Shown: one piece after another, positions 48,177-59,634 of the stretch | Numbering within the stretch: position 1 is the first letter of the stretch | How the letters are laid out: each line of letters starts with the position of its first letter | Assembly (NCBI RefSeq): GCF_029945965.1 | Contig: NZ_JAQSDO010000008.1 | Coordinates: 1 to 64,000 of the forward strand | Origin: Thermomonas sp. | GTDB taxonomy: Bacteria; Pseudomonadota; Gammaproteobacteria; Xanthomonadales; Xanthomonadaceae | Length of the DNA: 64,000 bases | Direction: 5' to 3' | The notes under the pieces: model-generated | Database searches by the model: none | The model's input: the letters and a program-made list of their open reading frames with translations, nothing else | Told to the model about the DNA's origin: nothing | Position numbers and translations under genes: made by a program

Positions 48177-48284
48177 CGCGTTATGCGGCGTGACTCCCGG
48201 GGGATGCGTCGATTGTGCGGGAAAGGGCGCAGCGACGGAACCGCGGTCTGCGCGAAAACACGCGTCGCAAGCCTGGCCAAGTGC

Positions 48285-49307
48285 TCAGTGGTAGCCGGAA
48301 TCGGCCTCGACCTTGCCCGCGAACACCCGGTACGACCAGTACGTATAGCCCAGAATCACCGGCAACAATACGACCAGCCCGACCAGGACAAACCCCTGCG
48401 AGGACGGCGGCGACGCTGCCTGCCAGATGGTCAGCGTGGGCGGCACGATGTACGGCCAGATCCCAAGCACTAGCCCAGCGAAGCCGAGCACGAAGAAGCA
48501 CATGGTCAGCAGGAAGGGTTTTGCATCGCGATCCTGCTGCATCACCGCCCGCCACAGCGCGAACGCATTGGCCAGCACCAGCAGCGGCACCGGCGACAGC
48601 CACCAGAAATGCCCGTCTTCGAACCAGCGCGCCATGATCTTCGAGCTCAGGAACGGCAGCGATGCGCTGACCAGTCCCATGAACACCACGACCACCAGCA
48701 CCAATGGCCGCGCCAATGTGCGCGCGGTGTGCTGCAACGGGCCTTCGGTTTTGAGGATCAGCCAGCAGGCGCCGAGCAACGCGTAGCCGAACACCACCGC
48801 GGCACCGGTTAGCATTGAGAACGGGCTGAAAAATGCGAACGCATTGCCGAACAATCCGCTGCCGATGTATTTACCGGCCTGCGTGGGCATGCCCTCAACC
48901 ACCGCGCCCAGGATCACGCCCTGCCAGAATGCCGCGCACAGCGAACCCAGCGCGAACGCCCAGCCCCACAGGAATTTCGAACGCTGCGCCTTGAAGCGGA
49001 ACTCGAATGCCACCCCGCGGAATACCAGCGCGACCAGCATCAGCAGCACCGGCAAATACAGCGACGACAGGATCAGCGCGTATGCCTTGGGGAAAGCCGC
49101 CAGCAGGCCAGCACCGCCGAGCACCAACCAGGTCTCGTTGCCATCCCAGATCGGCGCGGCGGTATTCATCATGTAGTCGAGCTGGGCTTCGTCCTCGGAA
49201 AACGGCGCGAGGATGCCCAGGCCAAGCACGAAGCCATCCAGCAGCACGTACATCAGTACGCCAAAACCAATCACGCCAAACCAGATCACGGGCAGCCAAT
49301 ATTCCAT
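48285..49307 (-). CDS. cioB: Cyanide-insensitive quinol oxidase subunit II (CioB/CydB family)
   Basis: The 340-residue, roughly nine-helix partner of CioA in a bd-type terminal oxidase of the inner membrane. The start MEYWLPVIWFGVIGFGVLMYVLLDGFVLGLG and AAPIWDGNETWLVLGGAGLLAAFPKAYA (regions near 1-30 and 50-80) are signatures of CydB. It begins at TAATG, overlapping the cioA stop by one base. Confidence 0.94.
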   Translation of the reverse strand: MEYWLPVIWFGVIGFGVLMYVLLDGFVLGLGILAPFSEDEAQLDYMMNTAAPIWDGNETWLVLGGAGLLAAFPKAYALILSSLYLPVLLMLVALVFRGVAFEFRFKAQRSKFLWGWAFALGSLCAAFWQGVILGAVVEGMPTQAGKYIGSGLFGNAFAFFSPFSMLTGAAVVFGYALLGACWLILKTEGPLQHTARTLARPLVLVVVVFMGLVSASLPFLSSKIMARWFEDGHFWWLSPVPLLVLANAFALWRAVMQQDRDAKPFLLTMCFFVLGFAGLVLGIWPYIVPPTLTIWQAASPPSSQGFVLVGLVVLLPVILGYTYWSYRVFAGKVEADSGYH

Positions 49308-50722
49308 TACAAGCCCTCCACCGGTTCATCGGGCACCGACAGCGGCCGCGCTGGGGTTTTCCCGCCACCTTCCGTGTGCTTGGGCGGCTGCTTGACCGGT
49401 CCGATCCGCAGCAGCTTGCGCAGGTACCAGATGCCGGCGCCGAACACGAATGCGTACACCGCTGCATAGATGACCAGCGACAGCATCACCGCCGCCGCAG
49501 CGATATTCGGACTGACTGCATCGCTGGTACGCAGCAGACCATAGACGACATAGGGTTGGCGGCCGATCTCGACCACGTACCAACCGGTCAGCAGCGCGAT
49601 GAACCCGGCTGGGCTCATCCAGCGCCACGCATCAAGCAGCCACGGCGACTCAAACAATTTGCCGCGCCTCCAGGCCCACAAGGATGCGAACGCCAGCAAC
49701 AGCATCGCCATGCCCAGTCCGACCATCACCCGGAATGCGTAGAACACCGGCTTCACCGGCGGGCGCTGGTCGCGCGGCACCGACGTCAGCGGCTTGATAT
49801 CGCCATCCAGCGTGTGGGTCAGGATCAGGCTGCCGAGTTTCGGGATCGCGATTTCGTAATCGTTGCGTTCCTGCGCCTCATTGGGTACTGCGAACAGCAC
49901 TAGCGGCACGCCCTTGCCGGGCGGCTCGCTGCGCCAGTGCGCTTCCATCGCGGCAAGTTTCGCCGGCTGGTATTTGCCCACATTCAGCCCATGCAGGTCG
50001 CCGATGAATATCTGCAGCGGTAATGCGATCGCGGCAAACACCACCGCATGTTTCAACATCCGCTTGCCGGCTTCGACATGCACGCCACGCCGCAGGTACC
50101 ACGCGCTCACGCCGCCGATCACGAAACACGTCGTGATGAACGCGGCCAGCACCATGTGCGACAACCTGTACGGGAATGATGGATTGAAGATGATCGCCAG
50201 CCAGTCAGCCGGCTGGAACACGCCCTGCGCGTCGATTGTGTAACCCTGCGGCGTCTGCATCCAGCTGTTGGCGGCGATGATCCAGAACGTCGAGATCAAG
50301 GTGCCGATCGCGACCATCATGGTGGCGAAGAAATGCAGCTTGTCGGACACCCGTTTCCAGCCAAACAGCATCACCCCGAGAAAGCTGGCTTCGAGGAAGA
50401 ATGCGGTCAGCACTTCATAGCTGAGCAGCGGGCCGATGATGTTGCCGGCCTTCTCGCTGAGCACCGCCCAATTGGTGCCGAACTGGAAGCTCATCACGAT
50501 TCCGGACACCACGCCCATGCCGAACGAGACCGCGAAGATCTTCAGCCAGAAGAAATACAGGTCGCGCCAGAGGTCATCCCTGGTACGCAGCCAGCGCCAT
50601 TCGATGAAGGCCAGCCAGTTGGCCAGTCCAATGGTGAAGGCCGGGAACAGGATGTGGAACGAGATCACGAAACCGAACTGCAAGCGCGATAGAAACAACG
50701 GCGACAGCAACGACGCATCCAT
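49307..50722 (-). CDS. cioA: Cyanide-insensitive quinol oxidase subunit I (CioA/CydA family)
   Basis: The 471-residue heme-bearing subunit oxidises quinol and reduces O2 at the inner membrane. The N-terminal LSRLQFGFVISFHILFPAFTIG carries the conserved His ligand region, and GWYVVEIGRQPYVVYGLLRT is the GRQP motif near 395-410. The quinol-binding Q loop is short, which, with the length (E. coli CydA is 522), places it in the Cio branch that is less sensitive to cyanide. The start MDASLLSP has GGAG 8-9 bases upstream; 30 further codons are open upstream. Confidence 0.93.
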   Translation of the reverse strand: MDASLLSPLFLSRLQFGFVISFHILFPAFTIGLANWLAFIEWRWLRTRDDLWRDLYFFWLKIFAVSFGMGVVSGIVMSFQFGTNWAVLSEKAGNIIGPLLSYEVLTAFFLEASFLGVMLFGWKRVSDKLHFFATMMVAIGTLISTFWIIAANSWMQTPQGYTIDAQGVFQPADWLAIIFNPSFPYRLSHMVLAAFITTCFVIGGVSAWYLRRGVHVEAGKRMLKHAVVFAAIALPLQIFIGDLHGLNVGKYQPAKLAAMEAHWRSEPPGKGVPLVLFAVPNEAQERNDYEIAIPKLGSLILTHTLDGDIKPLTSVPRDQRPPVKPVFYAFRVMVGLGMAMLLLAFASLWAWRRGKLFESPWLLDAWRWMSPAGFIALLTGWYVVEIGRQPYVVYGLLRTSDAVSPNIAAAAVMLSLVIYAAVYAFVFGAGIWYLRKLLRIGPVKQPPKHTEGGGKTPARPLSVPDEPVEGL

Positions 50723-50906
50723 CTGGATGATCTCCGCGTCGCGTGGGGCAGCGGCGCTACATGTATTGTGCGCCGCAGCATGCACCAATGCCAGTGCCAG
50801 GACATCTGGCACAAGCGCGTTGGTCTTCGACTGCTAACCTTCATTGATCACATCGATTTCAACGATTGAGCCCGTCAATCCATTTGGCCTATTTCACGGA
50901 TTTTCC

Positions 50907-53240
50907 ATGCGCATTGCTCCGCTGCTCGCTGCCCTGTTGTTGACCAGTCTGTCCGCTGCCGCCGCGGAGCCGATCACGCTCGCCCAGGCGATGGCCGATC
51001 CCGACTGGATCGGACCGCCGGTCGAGGATGCGTGGTGGCGTTGGGATGGCCAGGCGGCGCAGTACCTGCTCAAGCGCGACGGCGCCAGCATCCGCGACAC
51101 CTGGCAGGTCGGCATTGATGGCGGCCCGCCGATCCTGCTCGATGGCGCCGCGCTAGCCGATCTTGACAGCAGCGATGCGGTGTTCGATGCGACGGCCACG
51201 CGAACCGCCTTCGTGCGTAATGGCGATGTGTTCGTGCGCGACTTGCGCAGCGGTGCGCTGACCCAGCTCACGCGCACAACAGATAGCGAATCGCGTCCGC
51301 AATGGAGCCGCGATGGCGGCTTGGTCTGGCGCGTCGGCAATGCGTGGTATCGCTGGGACGGTCGCAACGTGGTGCAGGTCGCGCTGCTGAAAGCCGAAGA
51401 CGCGCCAGACAAGGCTCCCAAGGCCGATGACCTGCGCGAGCGCCAGCTGCGCCTGATCGATACCCTGCGCGATGACCGTGCTCGCCGCGATGCCGCACGC
51501 AAACAGGACGAAGCCTGGCGCGCTGCCGACAAGACCCGCTCACCGGCACCAACCTACCTGGGCAAGGACGTCGACATCGCCGACAGCGCGCTGTCGCCGG
51601 ATGGCCGCTGGCTGCTGGTCGCCACCACCGAAAAGGGCGCGGACACCGGCACCGAAGGCAAGTTGCCGAAGTACGTGACCGAATCCGGCTACGAGGAATT
51701 CGAAGCCGCGCGCACCCGCGTCGGCCGCAACGATCCACTGCCGCAGAAATTCTGGCTGGTTGAAACATCCACAGGCAAGCTGCGCGAACTCAGCATCGAC
51801 CCATTGCCCGGGATCAAGGACGACCCACTGGCGGCGCTGCGCAAGGCCGCCGGCAAGCCGCCGTTGAAGGGCAACCGCACGCTGCAGGTAGCGGCCCTGC
51901 AATGGACCAGTGACAGCCACAACGTCGCGATGATGCTTCGCGCGATCGACAACAAGGATCGCTGGATCACCAGTGTCGACCTGGCTGCTGCAACACTGCA
52001 GCCGCGCAATCGCCTGCATGACGATGCCTGGATCAACTGGGGCTTCAACGACTTCGGCTGGCTGCCCGACAACAAGACGGTCTGGTACCTGTCCGAGGAA
52101 AGCGGCTACTCGCATCTGTACACACTCGACGGCAGCACCCGCACCCAGCTCACCGATGGCCGCTGGGAAACCTCTGAAGTGCAGCCTGCGCGCGATGGCA
52201 GCGGATTTTTTTTCCTGTGCAACCGCACGCAGCCCGGCGATTACGAAGTGTGTCGCGTGCCGGCAAGCGGCGGTGAAGTGAACGAAGTCACTGCGCTGGA
52301 TGGCGTGGAGAGTTTCAACCTGTCGCCGAACGGAACCAAGCTGCTGGTTCGGCATTCATCGGCTTATGTGCCGCCGCAACTGGCTGTCATCGATGCGGCC
52401 GGCGGATCTGCACGCGAACTTACAGATACGCGCACCACTGCCTTCAAGACGCGTCAGTGGATCCAGCCACAGATCGTGCAGGTGCCCAGCAAGCATGGTG
52501 CCGGCAGCATCTGGGGCAAGTTGTACACACCGACCACAATGGAAGCCGGCAAGAAATATCCGATCGTGATGTTCGTGCATGGCGCCGGCTACCTGCAGAA
52601 CGTCAGCGCGCGCTATCCGAACTACTTCCGCGAGCAGATGTTCCACAACTTGTTGGTGCAGCAGGGCTACATCGTGCTGGACCTGGACTATCGCGCCAGC
52701 GAAGGCTACGGCCGTGACTGGCGCACCGCGATCTATCGCTGGATGGGCAAGCCCGAGCTGGAGGACTACCTGGACGGACTGGACTGGCTGGTCGACAACC
52801 AGCAGGGCGATCGCGATCACGTCGGCATCTATGGCGGCAGTTATGGCGGTTTCATGACCTTCGTCGCGCTATTCAAACAGCCCGGCGTGTTCAAGGCCGG
52901 CGCTGCGCTGCGCCCAGTCAGCGACTGGTCGCAGTACAACCACGAATACACGTCCAACATCCTCAACACGCCCGAACTCGACCCCGAGGCCTACAAGCGC
53001 TCAAGCCCGCTGGAGTATGCAAGCGGCCTGCAGGACAACCTGCTGATCGCGCACGGCATGATCGACGACAACGTGTTCTTCAAGGACTCGGTGATGCTGA
53101 CCCAGAAGCTGATCGAGCTGAGGAAAAGCAAGTGGGAGATCGCGCCATATCCGCTGGAACGCCATGGCTTCGTGCATCCCGACAGCTGGTATGACGAATA
53201 TCGCCGGATCGACGAATTGTTCGAACGGACGTTGAAGTAA
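50907..53240 (+). CDS. Secreted S9-family prolyl oligopeptidase (DPP IV-like)
   Basis: A 777-residue exported serine peptidase. A signal peptide (MRIAPLLAALLLTSLSAAAAEP) is followed by a beta-propeller of the DPP IV N-terminal type (about 60-510) and a C-terminal alpha/beta-hydrolase. The nucleophile lies in GIYGGSYGGFMTFVALF (G-x-S-x-G) near 650, the acid in GMIDDNVFFKDS and the His in ERHGFVHPDSW. Such enzymes cut after proline or alanine in short peptides; exact specificity is unknown. The ATG after 21 unlikely upstream codons was chosen for its fit to the signal peptide. Confidence 0.93.
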   Translation: MRIAPLLAALLLTSLSAAAAEPITLAQAMADPDWIGPPVEDAWWRWDGQAAQYLLKRDGASIRDTWQVGIDGGPPILLDGAALADLDSSDAVFDATATRTAFVRNGDVFVRDLRSGALTQLTRTTDSESRPQWSRDGGLVWRVGNAWYRWDGRNVVQVALLKAEDAPDKAPKADDLRERQLRLIDTLRDDRARRDAARKQDEAWRAADKTRSPAPTYLGKDVDIADSALSPDGRWLLVATTEKGADTGTEGKLPKYVTESGYEEFEAARTRVGRNDPLPQKFWLVETSTGKLRELSIDPLPGIKDDPLAALRKAAGKPPLKGNRTLQVAALQWTSDSHNVAMMLRAIDNKDRWITSVDLAAATLQPRNRLHDDAWINWGFNDFGWLPDNKTVWYLSEESGYSHLYTLDGSTRTQLTDGRWETSEVQPARDGSGFFFLCNRTQPGDYEVCRVPASGGEVNEVTALDGVESFNLSPNGTKLLVRHSSAYVPPQLAVIDAAGGSARELTDTRTTAFKTRQWIQPQIVQVPSKHGAGSIWGKLYTPTTMEAGKKYPIVMFVHGAGYLQNVSARYPNYFREQMFHNLLVQQGYIVLDLDYRASEGYGRDWRTAIYRWMGKPELEDYLDGLDWLVDNQQGDRDHVGIYGGSYGGFMTFVALFKQPGVFKAGAALRPVSDWSQYNHEYTSNILNTPELDPEAYKRSSPLEYASGLQDNLLIAHGMIDDNVFFKDSVMLTQKLIELRKSKWEIAPYPLERHGFVHPDSWYDEYRRIDELFERTLK

Positions 53241-53260
53241 CACTCGCCCGGACGTCGCCC

Positions 53261-54907
53261 ATGCTTCGCATCACCGACCTCAAACTGCCGCTGGACCACG
53301 ACGAGGCTGCGCTCGCCGCGGCGATCATCACGCGGCTTGGCATCGCTACCGATGACCTGACCACCTATACCGTTGCCAAGCGCAGCTACGACGCGCGCAA
53401 GCACACCGCCATCGTGCTGATCTATTCGCTCGACGTGGACACGCCGCGCGAGGCGGACATCCTGCTGCGCTTGCAGCAGGATTCCGACGCGTTTGGTGGC
53501 AAGGTCACGACGACACCGGACACGACGTACAAATTCGTCACCAAGGCGCCGACCCAATTGCCGCTGCGGCCTTTGGTGATCGGAATGGGCCCGTGCGGCC
53601 TGTTCGCCGGCCTGGTGCTGGCCCAGATGGGGTTCCGGCCAATCATCCTGGAACGTGGCAAAGCGGTACGCGAGCGCACGGTGGATACGTTCGGATTGTG
53701 GCGCCGCAAGGTACTGGATCCGGAATCCAACGTGCAGTTCGGCGAAGGCGGCGCAGGCACATTTTCCGACGGAAAACTCTATAGCCAGATCAGCGACAAG
53801 CTGCAACATGGCCGCAAGGTGCTCAGCGAATTCGTCGCCGCCGGTGCGCCCGAGGAAATCCTCTACGTCAACAAGCCGCACATCGGTACCTTCCGGCTGG
53901 TGTCGATGGTCGAACGCATGCGCGCGACGATCGAATCGCTGGGCGGCGAAATCCGTTTCAGCAGTCGTGTCGATGACGTGCTGGTCGATACCGATGCAGA
54001 TGGCGTGCGCCATCTACGCGGGGTGACCCTTGCCAATGGCGAACAGCTGCGCGCCGATCATGTGGTGATGGCGCTCGGCCATAGCGCGCGCGACACCTTC
54101 GCGATGCTGCACGCACAAGGCGTGTTCCTCGAAGCAAAACCATTTTCGATCGGTTTCCGCATCGAGCATCCGCAATCGCTGATCGACCAAGCGCGTTTCG
54201 GTAAACAAGCCGGCCACCCGTTGCTGGGCGCGGCCGACTACAAGCTGGTGCACCACGCCAACAACGGGCGTTCGGTTTACAGCTTCTGCATGTGCCCGGG
54301 CGGTACAGTCGTTGCCGCGGCCAGTGAGTCTGGCCACGTGGTCACCAACGGCATGAGCCAGTATTCGCGCAATGAGCGCAACGCCAACGCCGGCATCGTG
54401 GTCGGGATCACCCCTGAGGACTTTGCGCCGTATGGAGAAGGTCCGCTCGCCGGCATCGCCTTGCAGCGGCATTGGGAAGCGATGGCGTTCGAGCTCGGTG
54501 GCAGCGATTACTGCGCACCGGCGCAATTGGTCGGCGATTTCATTGGCAACCGCGCATCGAAGCAATTGGGCGCGGTGCTGCCGTCGTACACGCCGGGTGT
54601 GACGCTGGGAACGCTGGATGCCGCACTGCCGCGCTACGCCATCGATGCGATCCGCGAGGCATTGCCCGCCTTCGACAAACAGATTCGTGGCTTCGCCATG
54701 CACGACGCACTGTTGACCGGTGTGGAGACGCGCACCTCGTCACCGCTGCGCATCACCCGCGGCGCGGACGGCCATAGTCGCAATACGCGCGGGCTGTTCC
54801 CGGCCGGCGAAGGCGCAGGTTATGCCGGCGGCATCCTGTCGGCCGGCGTGGACGGGATCAAGGCCGCCGAAGCGGTAGCACGCAGTATTGTCCTGAAGAA
54901 AACATGA
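53261..54907 (+). CDS. FAD-dependent oxidoreductase of the COG2509 type
   Basis: A 548-residue flavoprotein of unknown substrate. An N-terminal domain of about 95 residues precedes the dinucleotide-binding motif VIGMGPCGLFAGLVLAQMG near 107-125. QFGEGGAGTFSDGKLYSQI near 150-168 and AAASESGHVVTNGMSQYSRN are typical for this uncharacterised family, and GLFPAGEGAGYAGGILSAGVDGIKAAEAV is the C-terminal FAD contact. It is 20 bp downstream of the S9 peptidase and overlaps the next small gene by 4 bp. Confidence 0.88.
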   Translation: MLRITDLKLPLDHDEAALAAAIITRLGIATDDLTTYTVAKRSYDARKHTAIVLIYSLDVDTPREADILLRLQQDSDAFGGKVTTTPDTTYKFVTKAPTQLPLRPLVIGMGPCGLFAGLVLAQMGFRPIILERGKAVRERTVDTFGLWRRKVLDPESNVQFGEGGAGTFSDGKLYSQISDKLQHGRKVLSEFVAAGAPEEILYVNKPHIGTFRLVSMVERMRATIESLGGEIRFSSRVDDVLVDTDADGVRHLRGVTLANGEQLRADHVVMALGHSARDTFAMLHAQGVFLEAKPFSIGFRIEHPQSLIDQARFGKQAGHPLLGAADYKLVHHANNGRSVYSFCMCPGGTVVAAASESGHVVTNGMSQYSRNERNANAGIVVGITPEDFAPYGEGPLAGIALQRHWEAMAFELGGSDYCAPAQLVGDFIGNRASKQLGAVLPSYTPGVTLGTLDAALPRYAIDAIREALPAFDKQIRGFAMHDALLTGVETRTSSPLRITRGADGHSRNTRGLFPAGEGAGYAGGILSAGVDGIKAAEAVARSIVLKKT

Positions 54908-55287
54908 AACGCGCGACACTGCCGCAATCGCTGGATCCAGCGGACCTGCCGCGCGACCTGCCACGGTTCCGCCACTGGTTCCGTTATCCGCTGCATCGCC
55001 ATGATTTCCAGCCGTTGTGCGCGGTGCGTGACGAACGGTTGCTTGGCTATTACACGGCCAAGCCCTTGTACGGCCTGCTCGACGCCGCTGGCCGGGTGGA
55101 CAAGAGCGCCGGCTTCAATGGCGAGATCGCCGGCGTGTTCGTGCCGTCGCCTGCGCGCTCATGGCGACAGGCGGAGTTGTTCTTCACGAAGATGCCGAAA
55201 GCCCAGGTCGCACGGCCCGACGGGCAGCGCAACTGGCCGGCGATCCATGCCGCCGCCGAACACGCGTTACACGAACGGCTGGGTTGA
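54904..55287 (+). CDS. Conserved-looking hypothetical protein
   Basis: A 127-residue basic protein without signal peptide or membrane helix. It is rich in Arg, His, Pro and Trp (RFRHWFRYPLHRHDFQPLC) and has no catalytic motif that I recognise. Its ATG overlaps the oxidoreductase stop (ATGA), so it is probably co-translated with it and may serve the same process. Confidence 0.7.
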   Translation: MKRATLPQSLDPADLPRDLPRFRHWFRYPLHRHDFQPLCAVRDERLLGYYTAKPLYGLLDAAGRVDKSAGFNGEIAGVFVPSPARSWRQAELFFTKMPKAQVARPDGQRNWPAIHAAAEHALHERLG

Positions 55288-55296
55288 TGCGCCCGA

Positions 55297-56574
55297 TCAG
55301 CGCTCCAAAATCGCCACAACGCCCATTCCGCCGGCGGTGCAGATGCTGACGAGGCAGCGGCCGCCGCCGCGTTGCTTCAATTCCTTCGCAGCTGTGGCGA
55401 TGATGCGTGCGCCGGTTGCGGCGAACGGATGGCCGGTGGCCAGCGAGGAGCCATTTATATTGATTTTGGCCGGATCGATGTTGCCAAGCGGCGCGTCCAG
55501 GCCCAGCCGGTTCTTGCAGTAGTCCTCACTCTCCCACGCACGCAGGGTGCACAGCACCTGCGCCGCGAAGGCTTCGTGGATCTCGTAGAGATCGAAATCC
55601 TGCAGGGCGAGGCCGTTGCGCTTGAGCATCTCGGCGACAGCCACGGTCGGCGCCATCAACAGGCCTTCGCCATGCACGAAGTCGACCGCCGCGGATTGCG
55701 CATCACGCAAGTGACAGAGCACTTCATGGCCATGGGCAGCCGCCCATTCATCGGTGGACAGAAGGCAGGCAGATGCGCCATCGGTCAGCGGGGTGGAATT
55801 GCCCGCGGTCAGCGTGCCTTTACCTGAGGTCTTGTCGAACGCCGGCTTCAGTGTGGCGAGTTTCTCGAGGCTGGAATCCGGGCGCATGATGTTGTCGCGG
55901 GCCACGCCGCGGAAACTCACCACCAGGTCGTCGAAGAAGCCGCGCTCGTAGGCGGCGGCGAGCTTGTGATGCGAGGCGACCGCGAGTTCATCCTGCGAAT
56001 CGCGCGCGATGTTCCATTGCCGCGCCATATCCTCGCAATGCTGCCCCATCGACTTGCCGGTGCGCGGCTCGGCCACGCCGGGGAAATCCGGCTTGAGTTC
56101 GCGAAATGAGAAGCCCTTGAAGGCAGCGAGTTTCTGGCCGAAGGTCTTTGCCGCTGCGGCCTTGAGCAAGCGCCTGCGCAACGACTTGCCGTAGACAATC
56201 GGCACATCAGACGTGCTGTCCGAACCGCCCCCGATGCCGACCTCAATCTGCCCCGTCGCGATCTTGCCGGCGATATGCACGATGGTGTCCAGCGAGGTGC
56301 CGCAGGCGCGTTGCAGGGTGATGCCCGGAGTCAGCGGAGACAGGCCGGACGACAGCGCCGCCTCGCGCCCGAGGTTCCAGTCCGCGGAATGCTTGATCAC
56401 CGCGCCCATCGCCACTTCGCCAAGTTGCTGCCCGTGCAGGCTGAACTTCTCAACCAGCGCGCCTAGCGTGCGCACCGACATGCCGAGGTTGCCGACATCG
56501 GCATAGGCCGTGTTTTGCCGGCAGAACGGGATGCGGACACCGCCAAGGATGGCGACAGGACGACCGTGCAACAT
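55297..56574 (-). CDS. fadI: Acetyl-CoA C-acyltransferase (FadI-type thiolase)
   Basis: A 425-residue thiolase, probably acting in beta-oxidation. The nucleophilic Cys lies in TLQRACGTSLDTIVH near 87-101, with HEAFAAQ, GHPFAATGAR and CTAGGMG (second Cys) providing the remaining active site. Length (E. coli FadI is 436) and the MSVRTLGALVEK N-terminal region favour the FadI branch over FadA or AtoB. No fadJ partner is adjacent in the window. Confidence 0.9.
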   Translation of the reverse strand: MLHGRPVAILGGVRIPFCRQNTAYADVGNLGMSVRTLGALVEKFSLHGQQLGEVAMGAVIKHSADWNLGREAALSSGLSPLTPGITLQRACGTSLDTIVHIAGKIATGQIEVGIGGGSDSTSDVPIVYGKSLRRRLLKAAAAKTFGQKLAAFKGFSFRELKPDFPGVAEPRTGKSMGQHCEDMARQWNIARDSQDELAVASHHKLAAAYERGFFDDLVVSFRGVARDNIMRPDSSLEKLATLKPAFDKTSGKGTLTAGNSTPLTDGASACLLSTDEWAAAHGHEVLCHLRDAQSAAVDFVHGEGLLMAPTVAVAEMLKRNGLALQDFDLYEIHEAFAAQVLCTLRAWESEDYCKNRLGLDAPLGNIDPAKININGSSLATGHPFAATGARIIATAAKELKQRGGGRCLVSICTAGGMGVVAILER

Positions 56575-56658
56575 CAGGCACCTCGAGGTTGGCCCGCGCC
56601 CGCGGGCATAATGGGCCCAGTGTAGCGCCGTCGCGCTGAGCGATAACTCGATAACCGC

Positions 56659-57543
56659 ATGAACTCACTTCAGCAACTGGATTTCCGCGGCGTGATCGCG
56701 CTCGAGCTCCGCGACGGTGATCCGCCGAAGCAGGCTGCGTTACGGGCCGATGTCGCGGGTGAGCTGGCCACCCAGCTGGGCCGTGACCTGGCCAAACTTG
56801 TCCCGGCGGCAGGCGATTGCGACCTGGCATTGTTCGCCGCGCATTTCGACCCCGCCGAAGTGTTGCGCGCCAGCTGGCCAGTGCATCGGCGGATCACGGA
56901 ATTGCTGCAACGCGCGCCGGGTCGGTCCATCTCTGGACAGGAACTGCGACCACGTATCGTCGGGTTCGGAGCGGACGCATCAGGCGACGTGCCGCAACCG
57001 CTGCGGTGCGATGCCGCCCTGGCCGGTGGCGGGTTGCGCGTGCTTCCGTTCGTGCTGTGTGGCGATGCCGCAGCAACCGCGGGCGCGCAACTGGAAGACG
57101 TGTTGCTGGATCGCGGCATGGCCGCCGCCGACACCGCGCTTGCGCTGCAGGACGGCTTCGACGCCCGCATCGAACACGTGCGCTACCTCAGCCTGCACGA
57201 CCTCACCGCGATGATCGCGATGCAGTACGCCAATGTGGGTCTTGAACCGCTATGGACGCTGCTTGAAACCGCACTGCTGGAACCGGATGCCGAAGCCTGG
57301 CTGGATGCCGGCCAGGAGCCGCTCGCGCGTTATGCAGCTGGTGAAGTGCGGATCGCCCTGTTCGATCCATGTGCATGGCGCGCGCGTTATGCGGCAAGCG
57401 AAGAAGACGGCGCGAGGCTTGAGCGCGGCTTTGCGATGTTCCAGGCGCGTCAACGCCAGTTCGCCGCGGTGCTTGACGCGCACGGCGTGCCGGTGCAGTT
57501 CGCGCATTGCGCGGATGGCAACGATGCCGGCTGCCTGCGCTAG
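56659..57543 (+). CDS. Conserved-looking protein of unknown function
   Basis: A 294-residue protein that I do not recognise. It has no signal peptide and no membrane helix. A Gly/Ala-rich middle (RVLPFVLCGDAAATAGAQLEDVLLD) and a C-terminal part with ALFDPCAWRARYAASEEDGARL are visible. Acidic composition and Rossmann-free pattern suggest a soluble cytoplasmic protein. It diverges from fadI and its stop overlaps the convergent sodC by 4 bp. Codon use is like the neighbouring genes, so it is likely real. Confidence 0.75.
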   Translation: MNSLQQLDFRGVIALELRDGDPPKQAALRADVAGELATQLGRDLAKLVPAAGDCDLALFAAHFDPAEVLRASWPVHRRITELLQRAPGRSISGQELRPRIVGFGADASGDVPQPLRCDAALAGGGLRVLPFVLCGDAAATAGAQLEDVLLDRGMAAADTALALQDGFDARIEHVRYLSLHDLTAMIAMQYANVGLEPLWTLLETALLEPDAEAWLDAGQEPLARYAAGEVRIALFDPCAWRARYAASEEDGARLERGFAMFQARQRQFAAVLDAHGVPVQFAHCADGNDAGCLR

Positions 57544-58139
57544 CGCACGACCTTGATCACCCCGCACGCCACCCGCGCACCTGCGTTGCCGGCCGGTTGG
57601 CTGGTGTAGTCGTCCGGTGCGGCGTGCACCACGATCGCGCGGCTGGCAATGTCATTGCCGGCACCGCCGCCGAGACTGACACCCATGAAGTGGGTATTGA
57701 TCTTCGCCACGCCATTGGCGTCGGCGACGAGGTTGTCGCTGTCACCAGCATGGTGGGTGCCCTGCATCGCGCGGCCATGCGGTTGCCCGGCAGGATTGAA
57801 ATGACCGCCAGCACTGGATGCGTCGGCGGCACTGCAATCGCCTTTCTCGTGGATGTGGAAGCCATGGCTGCTGCCGGGGTTGAAGCCACCGATTTCGCCA
57901 CTGACATCCACGCCATCACCCCGCGGCACCAAGGTCAGCCGGCCGCTGACCAAACTGCCGGATGCGCTGGCGAGATTGGCCACGGCTCGCTGCGCGGTGC
58001 TGGGCCCGGTCATGGGTTTCATCGGCGATGTGGCGGCCGGTTTTGCCGTCGGCGCGGTGCTCGTGCTCGCGCAGCCGGCCAGTGCGAGCATCAACGCGGC
58101 GGTCAGGATGTGAAGGTGGCGATGCGTGTGCATCTGCAT
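57540..58139 (-). CDS. sodC: Periplasmic Cu/Zn superoxide dismutase lipoprotein
   Basis: SodC converts superoxide to hydrogen peroxide and oxygen. The 199-residue precursor has a lipoprotein signal ending in LALAGC. The metal ligands are visible: HGFHIHEKGDCSAADASSAGGHFNP (Cu and bridging His, first Cys; region near 97-121), THHAGDSDN (Zn Asp) and IVVHAAPDDY (Cu His). GARVACGVI supplies the second Cys of the structural disulfide. The Thr/Pro/Ala-rich stretch after the lipobox is a flexible tether. Confidence 0.94.
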   Translation of the reverse strand: MQMHTHRHLHILTAALMLALAGCASTSTAPTAKPAATSPMKPMTGPSTAQRAVANLASASGSLVSGRLTLVPRGDGVDVSGEIGGFNPGSSHGFHIHEKGDCSAADASSAGGHFNPAGQPHGRAMQGTHHAGDSDNLVADANGVAKINTHFMGVSLGGGAGNDIASRAIVVHAAPDDYTSQPAGNAGARVACGVIKVVR

Positions 58140-58209
58140 GGCGAGGCTCCTTGTTGCGGTTCCGGCAAGTCTGCGAGGTACGCAGTTCAGTGTGGATGAA
58201 AGCGGCGCA

Positions 58210-59626
<1,417 letters not shown>

Positions 59627-59634
<8 letters not shown>

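Noticed and set aside
50843-50862. Possible FNR/Anr box between cioA and the S9 peptidase
   Set aside because: TTGAT is followed by an imperfect partner with wrong spacing, so it does not meet the TTGAT-N4-ATCAA consensus.
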